Source of the DNA: an uncultured Flavobacteriaceae bacterium
Lineage (GTDB): Bacteria > Bacteroidota > Bacteroidia > Flavobacteriales > Flavobacteriaceae
NCBI GenBank assembly: GCA_947495135.1
Contig: CANLXN010000013.1
Span: 62,001-126,000, forward strand
Reading direction: 5' to 3'
Length of the DNA: 64,000 nt
The notes below the pieces were generated by a model that worked only from the letters and a program-made list of their open reading frames with translations, made no database searches and was not told where the DNA came from. Within the stretch, counting starts at the first letter, position 1; every line of letters begins with the position of its first letter. The position numbers and the translations under genes are program-made. Shown here piece by piece: positions 44,566-53,378 of the stretch.

Positions 44566-45846
44566 TTACACCTCAAATTCTTTTAAGGTCTTTACTATAA
44601 TTAATACACAATCCAATAATTCGGCTTCTGTCATCACCAATGGCGGTGCAAATCGGATAATATTGCCGTGCGTTGGTTTTGCTAGTAGGCCATTATCTCT
44701 TAAACGCATACAAATGTTCCAAGCTGTATCGCTTTCCTCAGAATCGTTAATTACAATGGCATTCAACAACCCTTTGCCACGTACAAGCTGACATATTGTG
44801 CTATTCTCAATATATTTATTTAATTCACTACGAAATAGATTACCCAAAACATAAGCATTCTCGGCCAATTTTTCGTCATTTACCACATCCAAAGCAGCCA
44901 TGGCAACCGCCGCTGCTATTGGGTTACCTCCAAAAGTGGACCCGTGAGATCCTGGAGTTATTACATTCATGATTGGATCATCTGCTAGCACAGCAGAAAC
45001 TGGGTATGCCCCCCCACTCATTGCTTTACCAAGTATTAATATATCTGGTTTTACATCTGGAGTCCCGCTACAGTCTTTGTTTTCACAATTACAGTTTCCA
45101 CAAGTTGCTAATAACCTACCTGTTCGTGCAATTCCAGTTTGCACTTCATCTGCAATAAACAATACATTGTGTTTTTCGCATAACGCTTTAGCTTTTCTCA
45201 AATAATCCTCGGCTGGCACATAAACTCCCGCTTCTCCCTGAATTGGCTCCACCAAAAATCCAGCAACATTGGCATTTCCTTCCAAGGCAGCTTCTAGTTC
45301 TTCTAAATTATCGTACGCTACTTTTATGAATCCGTTGGTATAAGGTCCAAAATTATTTCGCGCCACCGGATCATTCGAAAAGGAGATAATGGTAGTTGTT
45401 CTTCCATGAAAATTATTGTTGCAGACGATAATTTCTGCTTGATTCTCTGCAATCCCTTTCTTTTCATAAGCCCAGCGTCTACAAATTTTTAAAGCAGTCT
45501 CTACGGCTTCAGCACCCGTATTCATGGGGAGTAATTTATCAAAGTTAAAATATTCGCTTGCGTACTTTTCATATTTCCCTAGCATATCATTGTGAAAAGC
45601 TCGAGAAGTAAGCGACAAAGTTTGCGCTTGTTTAGTCATCGCATCCACGATTTTAGGATGACAATGCCCTTGATTTACAGCGGAATAGGCAGAAAGAAAA
45701 TCGTAGTACTTTTTCCCTTCAACATCCCACACATATACACCTTCTCCCCTGCTCAATACTACAGGCAAAGGGTGATAATTGTGTGCTCCATACTTGTTTT
45801 CCAAGTCAATCGCTTGTTGCGATAACGTTTGTTCTGTTATAGACAT
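44566..45846 (-). CDS. rocD: ornithine--oxo-acid aminotransferase
   Basis: A 426-residue class III PLP aminotransferase that transfers the delta-amino group of ornithine to 2-oxoglutarate. Signatures: [57 protein letters not shown], the Asp in [13 protein letters not shown], and PLP lysine Lys274 in [14 protein letters not shown]. The loop before it holds a four-cysteine cluster: Cys249, Cys252, Cys254, Cys259 ([11 protein letters not shown]), absent from typical RocD. It closes against a bidirectional terminator. Confidence 0.92.
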   Translation of the reverse strand: MSITEQTLSQQAIDLENKYGAHNYHPLPVVLSRGEGVYVWDVEGKKYYDFLSAYSAVNQGHCHPKIVDAMTKQAQTLSLTSRAFHNDMLGKYEKYASEYFNFDKLLPMNTGAEAVETALKICRRWAYEKKGIAENQAEIIVCNNNFHGRTTTIISFSNDPVARNNFGPYTNGFIKVAYDNLEELEAALEGNANVAGFLVEPIQGEAGVYVPAEDYLRKAKALCEKHNVLFIADEVQTGIARTGRLLATCGNCNCENKDCSGTPDVKPDILILGKAMSGGAYPVSAVLADDPIMNVITPGSHGSTFGGNPIAAAVAMAALDVVNDEKLAENAYVLGNLFRSELNKYIENSTICQLVRGKGLLNAIVINDSEESDTAWNICMRLRDNGLLAKPTHGNIIRFAPPLVMTEAELLDCVLIIVKTLKEFEV

Positions 45847-46012
45847 AACATAAAATTTTAGATAAAAAAATATAAAATTCCTACTGTACCTTTATTCTTC
45901 CGAAGACTCGAAAATTCAGCGGAGGAGAGAAATCATCCTTGGGCTTGCAAATTACTAAATTATTCTCATATTTTTTTAAACCAACAGCACATATTAAACG
46001 TTCCTTTTATAG

Positions 46013-46020
46013 TATTTTTG
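46013..46020 (+). promoter_or_regulatory. TAnnTTTG box of rlmD
   Basis: TATTTTTG is an exact box and ends five bases before the chosen ATG at 46026, implying a nearly leaderless transcript. This also supports the short start over the longer frame from 45939. Confidence 0.45.
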
Positions 46021-46025
46021 CTCAC

Positions 46026-47441
46026 ATGGGAAGAAAACGCACCAATAGGATTGTCCTTGAAAATCTTGAAGTAATTGATGCCGGAGCAAAAGGGAAATCG
46101 GTTGCCAAGGCAGAAGACGGACGAGTAGTATTTATTAATAATGCTGTGCCGGGGGATGTTGTAAACGTCCAAACCACCAAAAAACGTAAGGCCTATTACG
46201 AAGGGACCGCCACAGATATTTTAAAGTATTCAGACAAGCGTGTTGAACCTACTTGTGAGTATTTTGGCACTTGTGGAGGTTGTAAATGGCAGCATATGGG
46301 GTACGAACACCAACTTTTCTATAAGCAAAAAGAAATTGAGAACAACTTAGTCCGCATTGGGCATGTAGAACTGCCCGAAGTCGCGCCCATCTTAGGTTCT
46401 AAAGAACAATACTTCTATCGCAATAAAATGGAGTTCTCGTTTAGCGATAGCAAATGGCTTACGTTAGCGCAAATACAGAGTGACGAAGTTATTGAAAACC
46501 GAAATGCACTTGGATTTCATATTCCCGGGATGTGGGATAAGATTTTGGATATAGATAAATGCCACCTTCAACGCGATCCAAGTAACGCCATTAGAAATTT
46601 CATCAGAGATAAAGCACAAGAGCTGGAAATGCCGTTTTTCAATACACGCAATCAGACTGGTTTGCTTCGAACCTTGATGATTAGAACTTCTAGCATAGGA
46701 GAGCTCATGGTTCTTATTCAGTTTTATTCCGAAGATGAGAAGAAACGCATTCAATTAATGGAGCTCGTAAAAAATGAATTTCCCGAAATAACATCACTTC
46801 AATATATCATCAACTCCAAGGCCAACGATACCATTTATGATCAAGAAGTAATCTGCTTCTCAGGAAGAGATCATATTTTTGAGGAAATGGAAGGCCTGAA
46901 ATTCAAAATTAACGCTAAATCGTTTTATCAAACAAATAGTGAACAGGCATTCGAATTATACAAGGTAACCCGAGATTTCGCTGGACTTTCCGGAAATGAA
47001 CTAGTCTACGATTTGTATACAGGAACTGGAACTATTGCTCAGTTTGTAGCAAGAAACGCTAAAAAAGTGGTGGGTATCGAATCTGTGCCAGATGCTATTA
47101 CTGCGGCTAAAGAAAACGCACAATTAAATGAAATTGATAACGTTGATTTCTTTGTAGGTGATATGAAGAAGGTGTTTAATACAGAATTTATTGCGGAAAA
47201 CGGAACTCCAGACATTGTGATTACCGATCCTCCACGCGATGGTATGCACAAAGATGTGGTAGAACAACTCATTCAACTAAGTCCTGAGAAAATCGTTTAC
47301 GTGAGCTGTAACAGCGCTACACAGGCTAGAGATTTGGCGTTAATGGATGCTCATTATAAGATAACTAAGGTACAGCCTGTAGATATGTTTCCACAGACGT
47401 TCCATGTTGAAAATGTTGTACTTTTAGAAAAAAGAGCTTAG
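46026..47441 (+). CDS. rlmD: 23S rRNA (uracil-C5)-methyltransferase, RlmD/TrmA family
   Basis: The ATG at 46026 gives 471 residues; the frame extends to 45939, but that part holds the promoter-like box and no family sequence. Domains: N-terminal TRAM domain (about 1-65), a Fe-S cluster motif C-x5-C-x2-C (Cys77, 83, 86 in CEYFGTCGGC, with a fourth Cys in DKCHLQ), and a SAM methyltransferase domain with VYDLYTGTGTIAQF, ITDPPRDGMH and catalytic Cys in YVSCNSATQARD. It methylates C5 of a 23S rRNA uridine. It is followed by two flavobacterial envelope genes. Confidence 0.92.
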   Translation: MGRKRTNRIVLENLEVIDAGAKGKSVAKAEDGRVVFINNAVPGDVVNVQTTKKRKAYYEGTATDILKYSDKRVEPTCEYFGTCGGCKWQHMGYEHQLFYKQKEIENNLVRIGHVELPEVAPILGSKEQYFYRNKMEFSFSDSKWLTLAQIQSDEVIENRNALGFHIPGMWDKILDIDKCHLQRDPSNAIRNFIRDKAQELEMPFFNTRNQTGLLRTLMIRTSSIGELMVLIQFYSEDEKKRIQLMELVKNEFPEITSLQYIINSKANDTIYDQEVICFSGRDHIFEEMEGLKFKINAKSFYQTNSEQAFELYKVTRDFAGLSGNELVYDLYTGTGTIAQFVARNAKKVVGIESVPDAITAAKENAQLNEIDNVDFFVGDMKKVFNTEFIAENGTPDIVITDPPRDGMHKDVVEQLIQLSPEKIVYVSCNSATQARDLALMDAHYKITKVQPVDMFPQTFHVENVVLLEKRA

Positions 47442-47449
47442 ATAAGAAC

Positions 47450-47965
47450 ATGATAAAAAAAACCTTCGCATTACTGCTGGTCATTATTGCCTTTTCCAAC
47501 TGCACCAAGGATGATATTTGTAGTGGAGATACACTCACCACCCCATTTTTGGTGGTCGAGTTTAGAGATGTGAGTAATAGACTAGAGACTAAGGAAGTAG
47601 AATCGCTCAGAATTCTTATTAACGACGAAGATACAACCGAAGTCTATATAAGCGCAGAAACAGATACACTCGTTTCCATTCCATTAAATACGCTCACTAC
47701 CAATTCATCTTTCCAGTTTATATTTAATAACAACAACAATTTGGATGAAGATGATACTACCGTGAGTAATACCGACATTATTAGCTTCAACTATAGTACG
47801 CAGGACATCTATGTGAACCGCGCCTGTGCTTTTAGACGCACCTATGCCGACTTACTAGTAGATCTCGAACAGGAAACGAATAACGAAAATTGGATTAAAG
47901 ACACTGAAATTTTAAACAACATCATTGTAGATGAAGACGAAGCACATATTACTATTTTCCATTAG
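47450..47965 (+). CDS. DUF6452-like lipoprotein
   Basis: A 171-residue lipoprotein with Cys18 in a SNC lipobox (MIKKTFALLLVIIAFSNCTKD). A second cysteine follows in DDICSGDTLTTPFLVVEF. The rest is beta-rich and polar, ending ACAFRRTYADLLVDLEQE and an acidic tail. Its place directly after rlmD and before a DUF6048-like barrel gene matches a recurring flavobacterial arrangement, recalled as DUF6452/DUF6048. The function is unknown. Its 3' end overlaps the next gene by 35 bases. Confidence 0.75.
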   Translation: MIKKTFALLLVIIAFSNCTKDDICSGDTLTTPFLVVEFRDVSNRLETKEVESLRILINDEDTTEVYISAETDTLVSIPLNTLTTNSSFQFIFNNNNNLDEDDTTVSNTDIISFNYSTQDIYVNRACAFRRTYADLLVDLEQETNNENWIKDTEILNNIIVDEDEAHITIFH

Positions 47966-48647
47966 TGTGCTCTTGTTGTCGTTCTCAACAATGGCGCAAG
48001 AAACTACCCAACCTGCGGAAAGCACAACAGACACTGTTGCCATGAAAACTCAAAAATACGGTTTGAGAGTTGGTGGAGATCTTTCTAAACTCGCACGAAC
48101 TGCTTTTGAAGAAGGCTACACCGGCTTCGAGATAATGGGCGATTTACGGTTTTCAAAAAAGTACTACGCTGCAGCCGAAATTGGTAATGAAACACGCGAC
48201 TGGGATGAGGAGAACCTTCAGTCTACCACCAAAGGAAGCTACATTAAATTAGGAGTAGATTACAACGCTTACAACAACTGGTTGGGCATGGACAACGCAA
48301 TTTTCTCTGGTTTAAGATATGGTTTTGCTTCGTTCTCTCAAGAACTAACAGGCTATGGAATCTACACAACAGATCCTTCGTTTCCTGCAGATTTTGTAAA
48401 TACATCGCAAGAATTTACGGGCCTAACCGCAAGTTGGGTCGAACTTATCTTCGGAGTTAAAACCGAACTGGTTAACAATCTATACCTCTCCATTAACCTT
48501 CAGCTTAAGCATAAAGTAAGCGAAGATCAACCCGAAAATTTTGACAACCTCATTATACCAGGCTTCAATCGGACGTATGATTTTAGTGAATTTGGAGTTG
48601 GTTACGGATACGGTCTCACCTATTTGATTCCTATTATTAAGAGGTAG
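47931..48647 (+). CDS. DUF6048-like outer-membrane protein
   Basis: A 238-residue protein with signal peptide MKTKHILLFSISVLLLSFSTMAQ. The mature part is a beta-barrel-like series (YGLRVGGDLSKLARTAFEEGYTGFEIMGDLRF, KYYAAAEIGNETRDW, YIKLGVDYN, FGVGYGYGLTYLIPI). It begins inside the lipoprotein gene and overlaps it by 35 bases in another frame, so their translation is likely coupled. Both are probably outer-membrane partners. The specific role is unknown. Confidence 0.75.
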   Translation: MKTKHILLFSISVLLLSFSTMAQETTQPAESTTDTVAMKTQKYGLRVGGDLSKLARTAFEEGYTGFEIMGDLRFSKKYYAAAEIGNETRDWDEENLQSTTKGSYIKLGVDYNAYNNWLGMDNAIFSGLRYGFASFSQELTGYGIYTTDPSFPADFVNTSQEFTGLTASWVELIFGVKTELVNNLYLSINLQLKHKVSEDQPENFDNLIIPGFNRTYDFSEFGVGYGYGLTYLIPIIKR

Positions 48648-48693
48648 ATAATGGTGTGCTGGAATTAGTCTTCAGCAAAAAAACTATAAGATT

Positions 48694-49242
48694 ATGAAGA
48701 AAATATTTGTCATTATTCTATTATTGTTATCGACGAATATTGTTTTTTCCCAAGCCAGTAGCTCTACCGAATTTGAATTTGAAATAAAACTACCAGACGT
48801 ATCAAATAATTGTGAATATGAATTTTATTCTTTGGATTACGCCGGAGTAAATACTTTATCGCGTTGCAAATATAGAATAGATGCTATGAAAAAAAGTGTA
48901 AACATTTCTGGCCACCTTGATTATATCGTGGGAGCTGATGTTTTGACTCTTATAATAGCTCAAAAAACGACAAAAGCAAAAGTGTCAAAGGACAGTATAG
49001 AGAAAACTGAAGTTCTGAAACACTATGTAGTTAATATCGGCAATGTACGTTCAGTTTCTGGAGAAGTTAAATCTATTGGATTAAAAATTAAAAGTCCTTT
49101 TATTGAAATAGGCGAGAAATTTGTAGAGAATAAATTTAAAATATATACCAATTATTATGAACATATTGATGAAAATGGATCTTTCGCCAACATAGTAAAT
49201 CGTAACTGGATTAATATAAATGAAGTACAGAAAGAAAATTAA
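48694..49242 (+). CDS. secreted protein of unknown function
   Basis: A 182-residue protein with signal peptide MKKIFVIILLLLSTNIVFSQ. The rest is a beta/alpha mix rich in Lys and Asn (CEYEFYSLDYAGVNTLSRCKYR, HLDYIVGADVLTLIIAQK). Two cysteines (about 35 and 53) could pair. No family is recognised. Its stop touches the TTG that could open the next reading frame, so it may be co-transcribed with the YcxB-like region. Confidence 0.7.
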   Translation: MKKIFVIILLLLSTNIVFSQASSSTEFEFEIKLPDVSNNCEYEFYSLDYAGVNTLSRCKYRIDAMKKSVNISGHLDYIVGADVLTLIIAQKTTKAKVSKDSIEKTEVLKHYVVNIGNVRSVSGEVKSIGLKIKSPFIEIGEKFVENKFKIYTNYYEHIDENGSFANIVNRNWININEVQKEN

Positions 49243-49760
49243 TTGAAGTACAAAATACCATTTGACGTAGAGCTTTGCTATTTTCAAACCGAAATTACGT
49301 TCCCTTATGTTTTTTCGAAACCTTATACCGAAAGAAATCAAACCTTGGTATGGGCTATTATTTTTCTGCTTTTAGGCGCCGTTATCCTCATTAGAAACAC
49401 TAGTTATGGTGCTTTATTTCTGGTGTTTTCTGCTATTGCATTTTTTAATGTTTATGATAACAATAATAAGTACCAAAACTGAAAACAGATTATATGCGTC
49501 GTTTAAAAGAACATATGATTAAAGAAAATAATATGCCGAAATATGGTACTTTAGAGTTCAAAAAAGAGTGTTTAGTTTTCACTGATGACTATAATGAAAC
49601 GACCACTAACTGGAAGGATTTTCAAGAATACAAGGTGGTTAAGTCCAATTTACTTATGATGAGAAACAAAGAAAAAGGTGATATCCTTGTTCTTGGAGAA
49701 TCTGAGATTGGAAGATTAGAATTTAAAAAGGTAGTGGCTTTTGTAAAAACGAAGATTTAA
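49243..49760 (+). pseudogene. YcxB-like membrane protein, apparently split by a one-base frameshift
   Basis: Two adjacent frames together look like one YcxB-type protein. The first (49243-49482, TTG start) has an N-terminal polar segment and two transmembrane helices (VWAIIFLLLGAVILI, YGALFLVFSAIAFF). The second, open from before 49473 and with an ATG at 49494, has the C-terminal part (RRLKEHMIKENNMPKYGTLE, then LVFTDDYNETTTNWKDFQEY). Adding one A to the A-run at 49475-49478 joins them (KYQKLKTDYMRR) into about 172 residues. It may be a true pseudogene, a sequencing error, or two separate proteins. Confidence 0.6.
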
Positions 49761-49899
49761 AGAAAACACCTTTCCCACGCCACATAAACCTAAGAGGGTA
49801 TAAGATCTTTCAGAAAATACATATCTTTAGTAAAATCATTTTATTCTAACAAGACACCGTCCTTCTGGACTACATCTTTTCAACAATAAATTTTAACCA

Positions 49900-51006
49900 T
49901 TGAATTTTAAACTATTTCTTCTTTTTCTCGTGCCATGGACTGTTTTTAGTCAGACCGATTCCGATAGAGTTTTATTCATCATTGATTCGATACCAGCGTT
50001 TAATGGGTTTAATCGCATTGCAGGAGAAGATCTAAAAGAAAATGAAGTCTTTTCGATGAACAAAACGACCGTCCCTTCTATTCTTGCCAAATACAGTGAG
50101 TTCAACATAAACTCTATCATTTATATAACTACTAAGGAGTATTCCAAAAGACCAGATAGCCTTAAAGAAATCCCTTCAATGAAACAGATGGCACTTTTAA
50201 ATGATCGTTGGTGTTTGAAGAAAACTGAAAGACCTTATAGTGGAAGATATATCAATTATTATCTCAATGGACGGAAACATGGAGAAGGACAAATTGTGAA
50301 TGGAAAACTTGTGGGGAAAAATCTTCGTTTCTTTAAAAATGGAGATATTTCTAAAGAATTTTTATACGATAATGAAAATAACTTAAAAACAGAAAAGACG
50401 TTCTTCAAAAATGGAAAAATTGAGTCAAAAAATGAAAGCCAGAATGGTGAACTCCATGGAATATGGGAAATTTATTATCCAAACGGAGCAATTAAGCAAA
50501 GGTCTATATTCGTAAATGGAAAAATTGACGGGGCAGCAAAATCATTTTCTTCTCAAGGAAGACTTATAAGTACTAAAAGCTATAATAGAGGCGAACCTAT
50601 TCAGTCGAAGCTAGAGAAAAAAATGTCAGATTTATATGCTGAAGGCTATACTATGTTTAGAACTGGCAACTTCAAAGGCTCCATTAAAAAATTCAATAAA
50701 ATCATATCCATTGATAGCTTGAATCCACCGATATACTTGAAAAGAGCACAAGCGAAAATAGGTTTAAGGAAATTTTCTGAAGCTCAACTCGATATAAACA
50801 AAGCACTGGAATATGAACCCTTTTTGTTAGAAGCACGGTTAGAAAGGGCCTTATTGAAAATTGAAATTATGAAAACGAATTTAGAAACAAATAAATTTTC
50901 TGTATCCGAATTGAACACGATTTGTGATGATCTTTACTTTTTTGAATCTTATGCCAATTATAATAATAGCAAAGCTAAAAAAGCAATTATAGAGTATTGT
51001 GAGTAA
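49900..51006 (+). CDS. secreted MORN-variant/TPR repeat protein
   Basis: A 368-residue protein from a TTG start; no ATG gives a complete signal, while the TTG gives NFKLFLLFLVPWTVFSQ. Residues about 20-115 are a unique N-terminal part. From about 115 to 230 there are MORN-variant repeats (GRYINYYLNGRKHGEG, LRFFKNGD, IESKNESQNGELHGIWEIYY). The C-terminus, about 240-330, has tetratricopeptide repeats (EGYTMFRTGNFKGSIKKFNK, YLKRAQAKIGLRKFSEAQ). It probably mediates protein contacts in the periplasm. The function is unknown. Confidence 0.72.
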   Translation: MNFKLFLLFLVPWTVFSQTDSDRVLFIIDSIPAFNGFNRIAGEDLKENEVFSMNKTTVPSILAKYSEFNINSIIYITTKEYSKRPDSLKEIPSMKQMALLNDRWCLKKTERPYSGRYINYYLNGRKHGEGQIVNGKLVGKNLRFFKNGDISKEFLYDNENNLKTEKTFFKNGKIESKNESQNGELHGIWEIYYPNGAIKQRSIFVNGKIDGAAKSFSSQGRLISTKSYNRGEPIQSKLEKKMSDLYAEGYTMFRTGNFKGSIKKFNKIISIDSLNPPIYLKRAQAKIGLRKFSEAQLDINKALEYEPFLLEARLERALLKIEIMKTNLETNKFSVSELNTICDDLYFFESYANYNNSKAKKAIIEYCE

Positions 51007-51142
51007 AACCAACCACTAAAGCACATAATTAACTTGTATTTAAATAGTTATAACCTACCGGAAGTGAAAAATGAATAGGATTAATTAACTTAGTTATACA
51101 AAAAGGTAATGTATCTTGTGAAGCATTTCCGTTAATAGTATA

Positions 51143-51727
51143 ATGAACAGCCAAAAATCATTCATACCCGAAATTTTCAAAAACGTTCCACTTACCAAAA
51201 AGGAGGTCGTTCAGATTCAGGGTGTATTTGAAAAGCTCACTTTAAAAAAAGGTGTTACACTTTTAAATGTTGGGGAACTAGTGGAGTACCAATACTATAT
51301 TCAAAGTGGTTGTTTAAGAACTTATTTTGTAGAAGATTCTGGAAAAGAACACACGGTCCAATTCGCAATTAGAGATTGGTGGATAAGTGATTACACTGCC
51401 TTTTTCAGCTCATCTAAAGCCATCATGACTATTGAATGTCTTCAAGATGCTACCATATACAAAGTGTCCAGAGAAGACATGGAAAACTTATATCTCGAAA
51501 TTCCGCAATTAGAAACGTTCTTTCGAAAAAAATTAGAAGGTGCCTTTTCTAGTTTTCAAAAACGAATTCTTGGAAGTCTCTCACAAACAGCAAAAGACCG
51601 ATACACTTCATTTATTGCAACTTATCCTAATATAGAAATGAGTGTGAAAAACTACCACATCGCATCTTATCTAGGGATTACTACCGAAAGTTTGAGCAGA
51701 ATTAGACGAGAAATCGCTCAAAACTAG
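51143..51727 (+). CDS. Crp/Fnr family transcriptional regulator
   Basis: A 194-residue regulator with an N-terminal cyclic-nucleotide-binding-type beta-roll (GVTLLNVGELVEYQYYIQSGCLRTYFVEDSGKEHTVQFAI) and a C-terminal helix-turn-helix (NYHIASYLGITTESLSRIRREIA). It lacks the cysteines of Fnr. The effector is unknown. It is transcribed in the same direction as, and 69 bases before, the lipid-anchored DJ-1/PfpI gene and could control it. Confidence 0.88.
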   Translation: MNSQKSFIPEIFKNVPLTKKEVVQIQGVFEKLTLKKGVTLLNVGELVEYQYYIQSGCLRTYFVEDSGKEHTVQFAIRDWWISDYTAFFSSSKAIMTIECLQDATIYKVSREDMENLYLEIPQLETFFRKKLEGAFSSFQKRILGSLSQTAKDRYTSFIATYPNIEMSVKNYHIASYLGITTESLSRIRREIAQN

Positions 51728-51767
51728 TTTCTTAACATACATCAATTTTTTCCTATCCAAAGAGTCA

Positions 51768-51775
51768 TAACTTTG
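51768..51775 (+). promoter_or_regulatory. promoter -7 box of the DJ-1/PfpI lipoprotein gene
   Basis: TAACTTTG is an exact TAnnTTTG match, 21 bases before the ATG at 51797. Confidence 0.5.
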
Positions 51776-51796
51776 TATTGTTAGTACTTAACACGC

Positions 51797-52597
51797 ATGA
51801 AAATGAAAAAAACAACGGTCTTAATTGCACTCCTCACTGGATTGATTTCCTGTAATAGTACAGATGAACCAAAAAATCTTCTAGAAAAAGCACCAACCAT
51901 AGAAACACAACATATGAAAACAGTATTATTTGTATTAACCAGTCATGACGAGCTAGGATCTACCGGAGAAAAAACAGGTTTTTGGATTGAAGAATTTGCA
52001 GCTCCCTATTATTTTCTCAAAGACAATGGTGTAGACATTACCCTAGCGTCTCCCAAAGGCGGACAACCTCCAATTGACCCTAAAAGCGAGTTACCCGACT
52101 TCCAAACAGAGGCAACTGAACGATTTAATACAGATAAAAAAACACAAGCTGTTCTATCCCAAACTTTAAAACTGTCCTCGGTTAATGAAGCCGATTACGA
52201 CGCAGTGTTCTATCCAGGCGGGCACGGTCCGTTATGGGACTTAGCAGAAAACAAAAACTCTATAGCTCTTATCGAATCCTTTATAGAAAACAACAAACCT
52301 GTAAGTGCTGTATGCCACGCGCCTGCAATTTTTAAACACACCAAAAATAAAAGTGGGAATCCGTTGGTAAAAGGTAAAAAAGTAACAGGTTTTAGCAATA
52401 CAGAAGAAGCTGCAGTTGAATTAACCAACGTAGTTCCCTTCTTAGTAGAAGATATGCTGAAAGACAACGGCGGTAAATTCTCTAAAGGCGATGATTGGGC
52501 TCCATACGCCTTGGAAGACGGACTCTTGATTACAGGCCAAAATCCAGCTTCGTCTGAATTGGTGGCAGAATTATTATTAAAGCGACTAGTCAATTAA
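51797..52597 (+). CDS. lipid-anchored DJ-1/PfpI (Hsp31-type) protein
   Basis: A 266-residue member of the DJ-1/PfpI amidotransferase-like fold. The catalytic nucleophile Cys173 with His174 lies in SAVCHAPAIFK, and the Glu of the triad is in GFWIEEFAAPYYFL. The order of motifs (TSHDELGSTGEKTG, LASPKGGQPPIDPKS, FYPGGHGPLWD) matches Hsp31-like glyoxalases/deglycases. Unusually, residues 1-19 form a signal peptide with lipobox LISC, so the enzyme is exported and lipid-anchored. The substrate is not known. Confidence 0.87.
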   Translation: MKMKKTTVLIALLTGLISCNSTDEPKNLLEKAPTIETQHMKTVLFVLTSHDELGSTGEKTGFWIEEFAAPYYFLKDNGVDITLASPKGGQPPIDPKSELPDFQTEATERFNTDKKTQAVLSQTLKLSSVNEADYDAVFYPGGHGPLWDLAENKNSIALIESFIENNKPVSAVCHAPAIFKHTKNKSGNPLVKGKKVTGFSNTEEAAVELTNVVPFLVEDMLKDNGGKFSKGDDWAPYALEDGLLITGQNPASSELVAELLLKRLVN

Positions 52598-52621
52598 GCA
52601 GGTCGCTTACAGTATATATGG

Positions 52622-52657
52622 CAATAGCGGTTTGGATGTTTATTCAAGCCGCTATTG
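52622..52657 (+). terminator. terminator of the DJ-1/PfpI gene
   Basis: Stem CAATAGCGG-TTG / CAA-CCGCTATTG with a 9-base loop, then TTGTTTT. It lies 24 bases after the stop codon. Confidence 0.7.
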
Positions 52658-52740
52658 TTGTTTTATGAATGTGTTTTGACTTAATTCTTCCGAAAAAGTG
52701 TACTTTTCATTTATATGGATCTCTTACAAACTTAAATGCA

Positions 52741-53268
52741 ATGAAAATTACACTAACCAGTCTACTACTGTTCGTATTTGTTGCTTGCGCCGATAATCCC
52801 AACAAAAAAGCAACCGATATAAAATCTAATCTTTCAGAAGACATAGCACCAAGCACAACTACTATTGATACGATTACCTCTCTCTTTCCAATTCAAATTG
52901 GAAATGACCAAGGGGAAGTAAAAATAGTGGGTATGAGAACTTTTGAAAACAATAAATTTACCAACAGTAAATTCATTATTGCGCTCAATGAATTGCAAGA
53001 CTTTTCTATTTCTAAAGAAGTTAACAAGACCATTTTAATAGACTCTAATAAAACCGTGCGACTAAAGGATACAATTCACTCTGATTATTTAAACGGCGCA
53101 ATTATTAAAACTATTGAATTCGATTTTGTAAGGTCAAACACGCTATACTTTAAGGCGCTGTTGGAAAACCCAAATGCGCAAAAAGAAATATTAGGGCGAT
53201 TTAACCTCTTCTATCGAACAAATAAAAAGGGAAAATTATATGGATGGATTACGGATGAGATCAAATAA
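52741..53268 (+). CDS. small lipoprotein of unknown function
   Basis: The ATG at 52741 gives 175 residues with a lipobox (MKITLTSLLLFVFVACADN, Cys16); the frame from 52669 lies ahead of it without signal character. The mature part is a polar beta/alpha mix with IKTIEFDFVRSNTLYFKALL and ends WITDEIK. No family is recognised. It is a single gene convergent with the THUMP methyltransferase. Confidence 0.7.
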   Translation: MKITLTSLLLFVFVACADNPNKKATDIKSNLSEDIAPSTTTIDTITSLFPIQIGNDQGEVKIVGMRTFENNKFTNSKFIIALNELQDFSISKEVNKTILIDSNKTVRLKDTIHSDYLNGAIIKTIEFDFVRSNTLYFKALLENPNAQKEILGRFNLFYRTNKKGKLYGWITDEIK

Positions 53269-53378
53269 CCTTTTTTGAGATTATCGAACACTGCTTAGAA
53301 AAGCGTATCTCAGCAAAAGAAAAACAGGTCACAACCAAATCGCTCACTTTGTAAACGAAAAACAAATAATATTACTCC

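Noticed and set aside
52210-52593. 127-residue open frame opposite the DJ-1/PfpI gene
   Set aside because: It is antisense to a complete conserved enzyme and shows only shadow codon usage.
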